Shown: positions 43,778-53,026, counted from the first letter of the stretch. The stretch is DNA of 64,000 bases from Hyphomicrobiales bacterium (GCA_003963455.1 RXJA01000053.1:1-64000), one strand, 5' to 3'. The notes: generated by a model not told the origin, from the sequence alone. Numbers and translations: made by a program.

Positions 43778-43862
43778 GGTCAGGTTCTCCAAGACGGGCG
43801 GCCCGGGGCCTCTCCCCGGACCTCCAAGCCCGTCAGGAAACCTCCCCTCCCCCCTTTGCCTC
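43778..43862 (-). promoter_or_regulatory. Two-stem structured leader of the ParB-like gene
   Basis: In minus-strand sense an outer stem GACGGGC/GCCCGTC (43828-43834 with 43793-43799) encloses an inner stem CCGGGG/CCCCGG (43814-43819 with 43803-43808) and a 5-base loop AGAGG. It is flanked 5' by CAGAGGCAAAGGGG. The same architecture with changed stem bases precedes the DUF932 gene at 46,953-46,992. Confidence 0.65.
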
Positions 43863-44271
43863 TGGCGGCGGCGCCAGCGCAGGCAACTGCGGCAATCGTG
43901 TCATGCGCGCTGTGAACAGCGCAGCGGATCTATAATTTCGGCTTTGCGGATTTCGGAACTTTCGGGTCTGCCCTATTGCCCCCAATCGGCGCAATCCATG
44001 AGCTGGTGGATCAGCGCTTGCCGGCCGAGGCGAGGAACTCAGGTGTATCGGGGTCCCCCGCGCATCTGCCCCCGCCAGCCCCGGCCGGCGCGTGGTTTGC
44101 TTTCCAGCAATCTGCAAATAATGCAGCGAACCTTCGCCGGTTCTTGCGCGGGGGATAACTCTCTATGTTCGCTCTTTGTTCTTTTCCAAAAGCAGTTCCT
44201 ACGGTATAATCTGATGCCTCCTTCATCCAGATTTCTCAGCGAGTCACTGCGAATGACAGTCCAGCCCAGGG
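43863..44271. other. Divergent intergenic region
   Basis: This contains the promoters of the ParB-like and DUF2130 genes. Short frames on both strands are not convincing. No RNA gene or repeat beyond the leader was seen. Confidence 0.4.
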
Positions 44272-45549
44272 ATTCTCAATGAACCGATAATCAGCTGCCC
44301 AAGCTGCAAGGCGGATATCAAGCTAAACGAATCGCTCGCGGCTCCCCTGATTGCCGCCACCCGCGAGGACTATGAGCGGCGTTTGGCGCAGAGCAACGCC
44401 TCCATCGCGGCCCGAGAGGAAGAGCTTCAACGCAAGCAAGCCGCAATTGATGCCGCCCAGGCGGACATCGACAACCAGGTGGCGGAAAAGATCAAGCTTG
44501 AGCGCGTAGCTATCGCGGCCGAGGAGGCCCGCAAGGCCAAGCTGCTGCTCTCGGCCGATCTTGAAGACCGGGACAGGAAGCTTGCCGAGGTAGAGGCGAC
44601 GCTCAAGGCGCGGGACGAGAAACTCGCCGAGGCTCAGCTGCAACAAGCGGAATTCCTGAAGCAGCAACGTGCGCTCGATGATGAGAAGCGCGAGATGGCG
44701 CTGACCGTCGAAAGAAAGATCCAGGAAGGACTGGAGGCCGTTCGCACCAAGGCGAGGTCGGAAGCCGAAGACGGCCTCAAAATGAAGGTTGCGGAGAAAG
44801 AGGAACAGATCGCCGGTATGCAGCGTCAGATCGAGGAGCTGAAGCGCCGTGCGGAACAGGGCTCTCAGCAGCTACAGGGCGAGGTTCTTGAGCTCGAGCT
44901 GGAGTCCCTCATTGCCAGCCGCTTTCCGATCGACATCATCGAACCGGTCGCCAAGGGCGAGTTCGGCGGAGACGTCTTGCACCGCGTGGTCGGACCGGCC
45001 GGCCAGCCCTGCGGCGCCATTTTGTGGGAATCGAAACGCACCAAGAACTGGAGCCAGGGCTGGCTAGGTAAACTCAGAGGCGATCAACGAGCCGCGAGAG
45101 CGGATATCGCGCTGATGGTTTCGGAAGCGTTGCCTCCCGGCGTGGAAAGCTTCGATCTTTTGGACGGAGTCTATGTCGCCCACCCCAAATGTGCGATCCC
45201 GATCGCCATCTTGCTCCGGCAATCCCTGATCGAGCTGGCCAACTCCCGCGTCGCCCAGGATGGCCAAGCCACCAAAATGGAGCAGGTCTATGGCTATCTG
45301 ACCGGTCCCCGCTTCCGCCACCGGGTCGAGGCGATCGTGGAGAAATTCTCGGATATGCAGGAGGACCTCGCCAAGGAACGCAAGGCCACAACACGTCTGT
45401 GGGCCAAGCGCGAGGCGCAGATCCAAGGGGTAATCGAGTCGACCGTCGGCATGTACGGAGACTTGCAGGGCATCGCCGGAAAAGTGATGCAGGAGATTGA
45501 GGGGCTGGATGTGCCGGCAATTGGAGTGACTCTGCCCGAAACCGAATAG
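44272..45549 (+). CDS. DUF2130 family protein, start codon unclear
   Basis: The family N-terminus NEPIISCPSCKADIKLNESLAAPLIAATREDYERR is present in frame from 44278, with a CxxC half zinc ribbon. The only upstream in-frame candidates before a stop at 44254 are non-standard (ATT at 44272); the ATG at 44279 is out of frame, and the first usual start in frame is a TTG at 44383. A long coiled coil (residues about 40-190) leads to the C-terminal domain (LESLIASRFPIDIIEPVAKGEFGGDVLHRVV, CGAILWESKRTKNWSQGWLGKLRGDQR, IALMVSEALPPGVESFD) that has nuclease-like features (WESKRTKNW). Function is unknown. Confidence 0.78.
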   Translation: MLNEPIISCPSCKADIKLNESLAAPLIAATREDYERRLAQSNASIAAREEELQRKQAAIDAAQADIDNQVAEKIKLERVAIAAEEARKAKLLLSADLEDRDRKLAEVEATLKARDEKLAEAQLQQAEFLKQQRALDDEKREMALTVERKIQEGLEAVRTKARSEAEDGLKMKVAEKEEQIAGMQRQIEELKRRAEQGSQQLQGEVLELELESLIASRFPIDIIEPVAKGEFGGDVLHRVVGPAGQPCGAILWESKRTKNWSQGWLGKLRGDQRAARADIALMVSEALPPGVESFDLLDGVYVAHPKCAIPIAILLRQSLIELANSRVAQDGQATKMEQVYGYLTGPRFRHRVEAIVEKFSDMQEDLAKERKATTRLWAKREAQIQGVIESTVGMYGDLQGIAGKVMQEIEGLDVPAIGVTLPETE

Positions 45550-45669
45550 GTGAACCGATCGGATTGATGTGAACGTGGGATGGAGATTTTTCGGGCCGGG
45601 AATGCCGACGAAATGAACGACCGCGGACGGGCCGAAGGGCTGCTGTCCATCCTGATCCATCACGAGCGA

Positions 45670-45699
45670 GGCGTCGTCCTTGTGCTCGAGGACGACGCC
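45670..45699. terminator. Hairpin between convergent genes
   Basis: GGCGTCGTCCT (45670-45680), 8-base loop, AGGACGACGCC (45689-45699) is a perfect 11-base hairpin lying between DUF2130 (plus) and DUF932 (minus). There is no U-run, so termination is likely but not certain. Confidence 0.5.
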
Positions 45700-45742
45700 C
45701 GGATAAGCGGGAGATGCCGCACAGGAGGTCGGCATTGGATCC

Positions 45743-46939
45743 TCAAGCGGCGAAATCGAGAAGCTTCTTGGCCTTGCCTTCCATGTCCAGGCGGACATCC
45801 TGGTGCGGCTTGTCACGGGCGACCCTTGTGATGCCCTGCACAAAATCGAAGATCGACTCCGGCGGCCGACCTTCTTCTGCCAACACGGCATCAATGATTT
45901 TCATGGTCTCGACCTTCGAGAAGGCGCGTTTGCGCAGAAAGCTCTCGCGGTCTTCATCGTTGCGGGCGACGATCCGCTCCCGCGCCGCCTTGATGCCGTT
46001 GACGAACGGCGTGGGCGAGGATTCGGCAAACTGGATCAGCGCCGGCTCCGCTTCGGCGGCGAAGCGGGAAGCCGCATATTTGGAATGCCGGATGGTGATC
46101 TCCTCAAAATTTTCGACGCCCCAAAGATTGCGGTTCTGGCATACGGCGCGAAGATAGAAGCTTGCGATTCCCAGTGTTCTGGCACCGACTTCAGAGTTCC
46201 AGCAGTAGAAGCCGCGGAAGAAAAGATCTGGATCGCCGTTCGACAGCTTTCCGGCCTCGATCGGGTTGAGGTCGTCAACCAGGAACAGGAAAACGTCGCG
46301 GTCGGAGGCATAGAGCGTCGTGGTGTCCTTGGAGATGTCGACATTTGGGTTGTAGATTCCCGTCGACCAGTCGAGTACGCCCGGCACCTTCCAGCGCGTA
46401 TCCCCGGTGCCATTGCCGGCAATCTTCTGCACGGCCTCGACCAGTTCATGGTCGAAAATCCTGCCGTAGTCGGGACCGGTCACCGCTCGCAACTCGAGGC
46501 GACCGTTCTGGATTTCGAGTGTCTTTACCTGCTCCGCCCGCTGCGAATTCAGCCCGTACTGGAGATTGATGGCGGCGAGCGGGGCCGGGAGCTGGCGCAG
46601 GTATGCAGCCGGTGCGCCAACCAGGCTGGCAAGCTGACCAAAACTCCAATGCGTGGGGGCAACGGGTGCCTCGGCCTCGGGCAGAATTAGTAGGAGGCGT
46701 TCCGCGTCGTCGCGGCTGGCTTCGACGCGGATCCGTTCGCTTTCGACAATGCGCGTGCGGCTGCGCTGCGATCGCGCCCTTACCGAGTTCCCGAGGTCGG
46801 TGAGGGACAGGTAGCGCTCGTCGGCCGGTCGATTGAACCACTCCGACGACACGCGGCCGACGCGCTGGCCGCGGCTCACATCCACCTTGTAGCCTGCAGG
46901 CGCGTTCCGCGTCGGTGCCTGAATTTCCATCTGTGTCAT
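45743..46939 (-). CDS. DUF932 family protein (phage/plasmid-like)
   Basis: The 398-residue protein starts at MTQMEIQAPTRNAPAGYKVD; the longer frame is leader. It matches DUF932 along its length: SEWFNRPADERYLSL, THWSFGQLASLVGAPAAYLRQLPAPLAAINLQYGL, RAVTGPDYGRIFDHELVEAV, RDVFLFLVDDLNPIEAG and RGFYCWNSEVGARTLGIASFYLRAVCQNRNLW. The family is typical of phages and plasmids, with no firm function. A structured leader precedes it. Confidence 0.85.
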   Translation of the reverse strand: MTQMEIQAPTRNAPAGYKVDVSRGQRVGRVSSEWFNRPADERYLSLTDLGNSVRARSQRSRTRIVESERIRVEASRDDAERLLLILPEAEAPVAPTHWSFGQLASLVGAPAAYLRQLPAPLAAINLQYGLNSQRAEQVKTLEIQNGRLELRAVTGPDYGRIFDHELVEAVQKIAGNGTGDTRWKVPGVLDWSTGIYNPNVDISKDTTTLYASDRDVFLFLVDDLNPIEAGKLSNGDPDLFFRGFYCWNSEVGARTLGIASFYLRAVCQNRNLWGVENFEEITIRHSKYAASRFAAEAEPALIQFAESSPTPFVNGIKAARERIVARNDEDRESFLRKRAFSKVETMKIIDAVLAEEGRPPESIFDFVQGITRVARDKPHQDVRLDMEGKAKKLLDFAA

Positions 46940-47024
46940 GGGTTTGCTCCGCGGCGGACGCCGGGAGCCTCTCTCCCGGACCTTCATCCGCCAACCGCAG
47001 CCCCGCCTGCCCTCTTCCTCTGCT
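46940..47024 (-). promoter_or_regulatory. Two-stem structured leader of the DUF932 gene
   Basis: In minus-strand sense an outer stem GGCGGA/TCCGCC (46987-46992 with 46953-46958) encloses an inner stem CCGGGAG/CTCCCGG (46973-46979 with 46961-46967) and loop AGAGG. The 5' side reads CAGAGGAAGAGGGCAGGCGG, like the ParB-like leader. The rest of 47,025-47,241 is noncoding. Confidence 0.65.
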
Positions 47025-47241
47025 GACCGCACCGTCGCCTATCGAAGCGCCGCCTACGCGGCAGTGGCCAAACGCACGCCCAAGGTGAAGACCAGCCGCA
47101 GGCCACGTGTTTACCGAAGCGCAGCCTCATCTCGGAGAGAGATCCGGCGATCATGACGTGACGAACAAGCCCGTTGCTTCGATGGCAAAACCATGACTCA
47201 ATGGGCGTGGGGATGCGGCGGCGTCCGGAGCGACGGAGGCG

Positions 47242-48459
47242 ATGCGAAGATTCAGACTTGCTGACCAGGTGATCGAGGAGGTGACGCCGAATCTTCAGGA
47301 TTTGTTGGCCGATGCATATCGCAGAAAGCTGCGACCGCTTTGCCTGTGCCAGGAGCCCTGCCCCGCGATGTATATTGCGCAGGTTGGCGACCAATACATC
47401 GTCAAGCGGATGCCGCTGTCGGGTGGCGGCCATGATCATTCCTGTTCCTCTTACGAGCCGCCCGACGAACTGTCCGGCCTCGGCGTGCTGATAGGCAGCG
47501 CAATCCAGGTCGACCCCGAGAGCGGCACGGCCGCACTGAAGCTGGACTTTCGCCTGTCGAAGGTCGGCGCGCGATCTGCGCCGGCAGCTGGCGCCGTAGG
47601 TTCGGACAGCGTGGTCGGGGACACCAAGAAACTGTCCCTGCGAGGCCTGCTTCATTATCTCTGGCACGAAGCGGAACTGACAGTCTGGACGTCGCGATGG
47701 GCTGGCAAGCGCTATTGGTGGAATATTCGTTGGCACCTCGTCGAGGCCGCGCGTCAGATGACGGTCAAGGGCGGAGTGCTTAGCGAAATCCTGTTCGTGC
47801 CCGAGCCGTTCCGGTCCGCCGACAAGGCCGCGATCGAACAAAGGCGCGCGGAGGCGCTTGCTTCCGCGCTGCCCCCGAAGAGCGGTCCCAGAAAGCTGAT
47901 GATCCTGGTCGGCGAGGTCAAGGAATTCGGCACGGCTCGGAGCGGGCACAAGTTGACCGTCAAGCACATGCCGGGGTTCGTATTCTTGTTGGATGACAGC
48001 CTTCATCGTCGGCTTCAAACCCGTTTTGAAAGCGAGCTGGCACTCTGGGGTGCGGATGAGGCATCGCATTTGATCGCAATTGCCACATTCGGGTTGACCC
48101 CGGCCGGGCTGCCGGTGATCGAGGAAATGGCGCTCATGGTAGTGGCGGAAAATTGGGTGCCTTACGAATCCGCCTACGAAAAGAAGCTGGTCGACGCCCT
48201 TGCCAGAATGAGGGAGCGAAGCGTGAAAGTGCTGCGTTACAACCTGCCATTGGACAGGCCAACGGCGACGGCGATATTACAGATGCAGCCACGGCCGGTT
48301 GGACTTTACGTCGTTCCCCCTTCGGCCGATGGCGCATACAAGGAATCGCTGGGAGAATTGGTCATATCCCGACCGGAGTTCGATTGCTGGATCTGGCGGA
48401 CGGCCGACAGTGAGATGCCGACATTGCCAGGTGGGCAGGACCGGGTGCCCCACACATAA
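47242..48459 (+). CDS. DUF1173 family protein
   Basis: The 405-residue protein matches DUF1173: ADAYRRKLRPLCLCQEPCPAMYIAQVGDQYIVKRMPLSGGGHDHSCSSYEPP is the conserved Cys/His-rich N-terminus, and LRGLLHYLWHEAELTVWTSRWAGKRYWWNIRWHLVEAA is the central core. LMILVGEVKEFGTARSGHKLTVKHMPGF follows. The CLC...C...HDHSC cluster may bind metal. Function is unknown; the family is common on rhizobial conjugative plasmids. Confidence 0.83.
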   Translation: MRRFRLADQVIEEVTPNLQDLLADAYRRKLRPLCLCQEPCPAMYIAQVGDQYIVKRMPLSGGGHDHSCSSYEPPDELSGLGVLIGSAIQVDPESGTAALKLDFRLSKVGARSAPAAGAVGSDSVVGDTKKLSLRGLLHYLWHEAELTVWTSRWAGKRYWWNIRWHLVEAARQMTVKGGVLSEILFVPEPFRSADKAAIEQRRAEALASALPPKSGPRKLMILVGEVKEFGTARSGHKLTVKHMPGFVFLLDDSLHRRLQTRFESELALWGADEASHLIAIATFGLTPAGLPVIEEMALMVVAENWVPYESAYEKKLVDALARMRERSVKVLRYNLPLDRPTATAILQMQPRPVGLYVVPPSADGAYKESLGELVISRPEFDCWIWRTADSEMPTLPGGQDRVPHT

Positions 48460-48519
48460 AGTGTGGTTCTCCGACGGCGATGCCGAGGTGAACGAACTTT
48501 ATGAGCACCGTCATAGCTC

Positions 48520-48768
48520 TTAATCGCCGCGCAGAATCTTTGCTTCGAGCGCGGCAGCGACGAAAGCACGCCGAGCGGCTGTTGGATGAGCCTCTCCACG
48601 CAACACCCGCAGACAGGCGTCCATCGCTATCTTGCGCTTCTCGGTCTGACGATCGAGATGTCGCAGCAAGATATTGGACGCGTCATTGACATCGAACACG
48701 ACACGCTCCGAGCTGTGGCGGCTGACCTGAACAACGACTGGTCTTTCAAATCTGCTCGAGCCGGTCAT
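48520..48768 (-). CDS. DUF982 family protein
   Basis: The 82-residue protein starts at MTGSSRFERPVVVQVSRH and matches DUF982 (VFDVNDASNILLRHLDRQTEKRKIAMDACLRVLRGEAHPTAARRAFVAAALEAKIL). This short family is abundant on rhizobial plasmids and has no known function. It converges with the DUF1173 gene. Confidence 0.72.
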   Translation of the reverse strand: MTGSSRFERPVVVQVSRHSSERVVFDVNDASNILLRHLDRQTEKRKIAMDACLRVLRGEAHPTAARRAFVAAALEAKILRGD

Positions 48769-48960
48769 CACTCCCCCTCCAAACCCAGCGGCGACAGCCT
48801 CGCTCGCACATATTTCCTCAGCCGAACGATTCGGCTGCATCCCGCCTGCTAAACTTGATCGCTAGCATCCAAGCGGTGGTCATGAACGCTGTCTGGTTGA
48901 TGTCTAGTGGCGTGGGATTTGGCTAGCTCAATTTCGACAATGTCGCCTTAGGGTCCGGAC

Positions 48961-49690
48961 TCACAACCAGTAGCTGACGAGGGCCGCGAGGCAGACGGTG
49001 GGAAGGAAGTTCGTCGCCGATCGATCGTATCGTGTGGCGATTCGGCGGAAATCCTTGAGGCGTCCGAACATGCGCTCGATGGCGTTGCGATCGCGGTAAA
49101 GGAACGGCGAGAAGCAATTTCTCCAGCGCCGGTTGGCCTTGGGTGGGATGTTCGGCATTGCCCCTTTACCCTCGACCTTGTTGCGGATTGCGTTGCTGTA
49201 TCATAGCCCTTGTCGGCATGCACGATCGGGCTCTTGGGCATCTGCTCCAGAAGCAAATCCCCGGCGGTGCAATCGGTCACCTGGCCACCGGTCAAAAGGA
49301 AAGCGATCGGGCGGCATAGGCCATCGGTCAGGGCGTGGATTTTCGTGGTTCGCCCACCACGCGATCGACCGATCGCCTGATTTTGTTCCCCATTTGCCGC
49401 CTGAGGCGCAGCGATGCGCCTTCACCGCCGAGGAGTCGATGAGCACCTCCGCCGGTGTTCCGCCAGCCGAGACCAGGGCATGGAAGATGTCGACCCAGAT
49501 GCCCTTGGCTGCCCATCGGACGAAGCGGTTGTAGAGCGTCTTGCACGGGCCGTAGGCATTCCGGTGCGTCAACCCAACGACCGCCTGATTTCAGGACATG
49601 CACGATGCCGCTGATTACCCGGCGATCATCAACCCGCCGCTTGCCGCGTGTGTCAGTTGGCAACAGCGCCGCGAGTCGCCCGAACTGCTC
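48961..49690 (-). pseudogene. IS5-family (IS427-type) transposase, frameshifted
   Basis: Read on the minus strand, successive frames give FGRLAALLPTDTRGKRRVDDRRVISGIVHVLKSGGRWVDAPE, then AYGPCKTLYNRFVRWAAKGIWVDIFHALVSAGG and IDSSAVKAHRCASGGKWG, then SRGGRTTKIHALTDGLCRPIAFLLTGGQVTDCTAGDLLLEQ and VHADKGYD, and finally MPNIPPKANRRWRNCFSPFLYRDRNAIERMFGRLKDFRRIATRYDR to the SYWL end. All parts of an IS427-type transposase are present in order, but at least three frame changes disable it. Confidence 0.88.
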
Positions 49691-49798
49691 CTAGTCTCCC
49701 TTTGCGGCGAATCCCCGTTGATTCCGTGCCTCCTTTGGACCACTGTCCCTAAACCGGGCAAAAGGCCGCGCCCGGATGAAGGATTCAGGGGGAGCGCA

Positions 49799-50794
49799 AT
49801 GCCCAACGCCTTCGCCACTCTCGTCGGCATAGAAATTCCGATTGTCCTGGCGGCCATGGGTGGAGCTACTTCTCCGCAATTCGCCGCCGCGGTGAGCAAT
49901 GCAGGCGGTCTCGGGATGCTCGCCCTCGGCTGGAGTCCGCCTGAAGCGGTACGCGCAGAAATTCGGGCCACCAAGGCCCTGACCAAACGACCGTTCGGCG
50001 TCAATCTCGTGTTGACTTATCCGCAGGAGGAGCGCCTCGCGATCTGTTTGGAAGAAGGCGTGCCGGTAGTCTCATTTTTCTGGGGCCAGGCAGGTTCGCT
50101 GACGGCTGCGGCGCATCGTGGCGGGGCAAAGGTCCTGCATACGTCAGGAGGCGCCGAACAGGCTCGGATATCAGTCGCAGATGGTGCCGACGCAATCGTC
50201 GCGCAGGGCTGGGAGGCTGGTGGCCACGTTTACGGTACAGTTGCCACGATGGCGTTGGTTCCGGTGGTTGTTGACCAGGTCGCGCCAGTCCCCGTTCTTG
50301 CTGCCGGTGGCATTGCGGATGGACGCGGTCTAGCCGCGGCGATGGCACTTGGTGCCGCGGGCGCTTGGATCGGTACCCGCTTTCTCGCGAGCATCGAAGC
50401 TCCAATCCACCCGCGCTATCGCGACCGCATCCTGACAGCCAAGGAGACGGACACAGAATACGGGACTGTTTTCGATGTCGGCTGGCCCGACGCTCCGCAT
50501 CGCAGCCTCCGCAACAAAACGATTGAAGCTTGGGAGGCAGCCGGACGCCCGCCGGCGGGTAGGCGTCCCCACGAAGGCGCGGTCATTGCAAAGTCGCCAT
50601 ATGGCGACGTGGTTGCATACCAATCTCATACGCCGGGATCGGGTGACGAGGGCGATATCGACGCCCTTGCCCTATGGTCGGGCCAAGGCGTCAGCCTCGT
50701 CCGCCGCGTCCAGCCGGCCGCCGAGATTGTCCGCGAAATCAGCGACGAGGCGCGGGCAATCCTCGCACGGCTTGGGAACGATCCATCTTTCTAA
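49799..50794 (+). CDS. Nitronate monooxygenase-like flavoprotein
   Basis: The 331-residue protein starts at MPNAFATLVGIEIPIVLAAMGGATSPQFAAAVSNAGGLGML behind AGGGGGAG; the open frame upstream lies in the IS5 relic. The FMN-dependent TIM-barrel pattern of nitronate monooxygenase/2-nitropropane dioxygenase is clear: PFGVNLVL, GADAIVAQGWEAGGHVYG (with the family's conserved QGxEAGGH) and PVLAAGGIADGRGLAAAMALGAAGAWIGTRFLAS. It would oxidise nitronates such as propionate-3-nitronate. It is cargo next to IS debris. Confidence 0.88.
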   Translation: MPNAFATLVGIEIPIVLAAMGGATSPQFAAAVSNAGGLGMLALGWSPPEAVRAEIRATKALTKRPFGVNLVLTYPQEERLAICLEEGVPVVSFFWGQAGSLTAAAHRGGAKVLHTSGGAEQARISVADGADAIVAQGWEAGGHVYGTVATMALVPVVVDQVAPVPVLAAGGIADGRGLAAAMALGAAGAWIGTRFLASIEAPIHPRYRDRILTAKETDTEYGTVFDVGWPDAPHRSLRNKTIEAWEAAGRPPAGRRPHEGAVIAKSPYGDVVAYQSHTPGSGDEGDIDALALWSGQGVSLVRRVQPAAEIVREISDEARAILARLGNDPSF

Positions 50795-50971
50795 GCCCTG
50801 TGTGGGAAGTACCGCCGATCTCAATCGCGAACTTTTGGGTCCGGACCTTAGGCCAGTCTCGCACAGTTTTGCGGAAGCCTATGCCTGCACTTTTCCGCTG
50901 CCCACCTTACACGCAGCGATCCACTGCATACCGGAGGTTGGGTCCTCCCACGGGCGTGCTATACGGCTTTG

Positions 50972-51556
50972 ATGGCTATTGGTTCGATGTTGCGCCGGCG
51001 CTGGCTGCCGGAAAAGAGCTTTCCGTCCTATGCATATCTGCCGGGCAGGCAACCGCATCCCGTGCGCGATCCCGCGGGACATAGCTACAACAGCGAAGCC
51101 ATGCCGTTGGCGGCAAAGGCGTCACTGGATTCAGACATATTCTTCTGGGGTCTCGACCTCTTCAACCACGGCTATTACTGGGAAGCCCATGAGGCGTGGG
51201 AAGGGCTGTGGCAAGTTGCAGGCCGAGGCGCTCCGCTTCGGACGCTCTTCAAGGGATTGATCCTGTTATCGGCAGCCGGCGTGAAGATCCGCGAGGGCAA
51301 GCAGGCGGCAGCGATACGTCATGCCGGACGGGCCGCGGCGCTCCTTCGTCGGGTGAACACGGCGGATCATACCTTCAAGCGCGCGCTCGGCATGTCACCC
51401 GCAAGGCTCGCCGAACACGCAGAAGCCGCGGCACGGATTCCGGCTGCCTTGCAGGCGACAGTGCTCGGTCAGCCCCAACCCGTGTTTGACTTCATTCTCG
51501 GACCAAGCTCCGGCGACGGCCAATCAGCTGGCAAAAAAACAAACAGTCATGCGTAG
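50972..51556 (+). CDS. DUF309 family protein
   Basis: The 194-residue protein has the N-terminal FPSYAYLPGRQPHPVRDPAGHSY and the DUF309 core FFWGLDLFNHGYYWEAHEAWEGLWQVAGRGAPLRTLFKGLILLSAAGVKIREGK. The ATG at 50987 is an alternative start. DUF309 is a small helical protein family of unknown function. The gene is 177 bases after the flavoprotein gene and may be part of the same cargo. Confidence 0.78.
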   Translation: MAIGSMLRRRWLPEKSFPSYAYLPGRQPHPVRDPAGHSYNSEAMPLAAKASLDSDIFFWGLDLFNHGYYWEAHEAWEGLWQVAGRGAPLRTLFKGLILLSAAGVKIREGKQAAAIRHAGRAAALLRRVNTADHTFKRALGMSPARLAEHAEAAARIPAALQATVLGQPQPVFDFILGPSSGDGQSAGKKTNSHA

Positions 51557-51870
51557 AAGACGCCAGGAATAGCCTGGCGCCGTTGGGCCAACGTCACTGA
51601 CCAGCGAGGAATGCCAGGTTTCATTCACCTGGCCGTATTTTCGTGTAGCGCGGAATTTCTTTACGTTGTTTTCGGAATTACAAAAGCTCAAGCCGGCATG
51701 GCTGCCCATCGGTTCCGGCGCCTGGCAGCCGAACGATTTCCGGGGCGGACGCGTATCAGCGATAGTTTATGGCGATACTTATGCTGCCGAGACATTTATT
51801 GCTTTCAGCGACAGCCGTCACTATGTAGCGGGACTTCGCCTGCTGTCTTTCAAGCCACCCGGAGAATTTC
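51557..51870. other. Long upstream region of the mucR-like gene
   Basis: No gene is supported. A plus-strand frame at 51,666-51,870 is open but has no recognisable content. The stretch 51,630-51,690 is relatively AT-rich and may hold the promoter of the regulator. Confidence 0.35.
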
Positions 51871-52338
51871 ATGACAGAAGAAGCCGACCACAACCTCGAC
51901 GCCCTCATCGAGCTTACCGCCGATGTCGTCTCAGCCTATGTCTCGAACAATCCGGTCCCGGTGGCTGATCTTCCTGCCCTGATCGGCCAGGTGCACGCCG
52001 CACTCAAAGCCACGGCCGGCTCCGGCGTTTCCGCAGACGAACCTGAGGCTCTCAAACCTGCTGTGTCGATCAAAAAGTCCGTAATGGCGGACTACATCAT
52101 CTGCCTTGACGATGGAAAGAAGTTCAAATCGTTAAAGCGCCATCTGTCGACCCACTACGGGCTGACGCCGGACAAATACCGCGCCAAATGGGGCCTGCCG
52201 GCGGATTATCCGATGGTCGCGCCAAATTACGCCGCTGCGCGCTCGGCGTTGGCCAAGACCATGGGTCTCGGCCGCAAACCGAAAGAGCCGGAAACGCCGG
52301 CGCCGGCGAAGCGGACGAACAAGAAGGTCGCAGCCTGA
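51871..52338 (+). CDS. mucR: MucR/Ros-family transcriptional regulator
   Basis: The 155-residue protein has the MucR layout: an N-terminal oligomerisation region (LDALIELTADVVSAYVSNNPVPVADLPALIGQVHAAL) and the C-terminal zinc-finger-like DNA-binding domain (YIICLDDGKKFKSLKRHLSTHYGLTPDKYRAKWGLPADYPMVAPNYAAARS). The second Cys of the Cys2His2 set is replaced (CLDDG), as in zinc-independent Ml proteins of Mesorhizobium loti. MucR proteins silence AT-rich horizontally acquired DNA. A plasmid copy may modulate plasmid or host genes. Confidence 0.88.
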   Translation: MTEEADHNLDALIELTADVVSAYVSNNPVPVADLPALIGQVHAALKATAGSGVSADEPEALKPAVSIKKSVMADYIICLDDGKKFKSLKRHLSTHYGLTPDKYRAKWGLPADYPMVAPNYAAARSALAKTMGLGRKPKEPETPAPAKRTNKKVAA

Positions 52339-52405
52339 CTTTATCTCTCGAGGGTCGTTCTGGAGGCGCGCAGCTGCTATCGGCGTGATCCGCGCAGAAT
52401 TGGAA

Positions 52406-52429
52406 AAGGCGGGGGACCAACCCCGCCTT
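52406..52429. terminator. Bidirectional terminator between mucR and cspA
   Basis: AAGGCGGGG, 6-base loop, CCCCGCCTT is a perfect 9-base hairpin between the two convergent genes. On the minus strand it is followed by TTTTCC, so it serves the cspA side best. Confidence 0.65.
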
Positions 52430-52470
52430 GCCTCGCGTCCATTCGCTCTTGCCGGGACGCAGGAGAAAAT

Positions 52471-52683
52471 TTAGCCGGCTTTGCTGAGGCTGCCAGCAGA
52501 GGACTTGCCAGTGCGGCGGTCCTGTTCGATCTCATAGTTGATCTTCTGGCCGTCATTCAGCGTCGAGAGGCCCGCGCGTTCGACAGCGGAAATGTGGACG
52601 AAAACATCCTGACCGCCGTTGTCGGGCTGAATAAATCCAAATCCCTTGGTGCTGTTGAACCACTTCACCGTTCCGGTCGCCAT
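52471..52683 (-). CDS. cspA: Cold-shock-domain protein (CspA-like)
   Basis: The 70-residue protein [18 protein letters not shown] has both RNP motifs (KGFGFI and VFVHIS) and a normal length. It binds single-stranded nucleic acid and melts RNA structure. A frame extending to 52,995 is not credible as protein; it covers what is probably the long leader usual for cold-shock genes. The gap 52,684-53,026 holds no other feature. Confidence 0.92.
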   Translation of the reverse strand: MATGTVKWFNSTKGFGFIQPDNGGQDVFVHISAVERAGLSTLNDGQKINYEIEQDRRTGKSSAGSLSKAG

Positions 52684-53026
52684 ATGCGTTTCCTTTGTAC
52701 CATTGCAAATTGGGCAGGCGGTTAGGCCATTCCGTTTTGAAATCCAGACCTTCGAGTTAAACGCAGCAAATCGAATAATTGCAAGGCCTGCTTCGATCGG
52801 CCGGCGGTTGGCTTGCGCATGCCCCACTATCGCTCGTTGTCGGCGTGACGAAGGCAATTGCGCCGTTTGTAGCCGCATGTTGCGACGTTCGTTCGGCGCC
52901 AATGAATTCCTCTCCCGTCCCATGAAATTGAATCGCCTACACACCGTCCAACCAACAAAGGCGCCGCGAGCTTCCCTATCCCGCGGAAGCCACATTAGGT
53001 TGAACCAGCTGTGGGATTGGCGATCG

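Noticed and set aside
52684..52995. N-terminal extension of the cold-shock protein
   Set aside because: The family starts at MATGTVKWF; the extension has no homology-like features and is probably leader.
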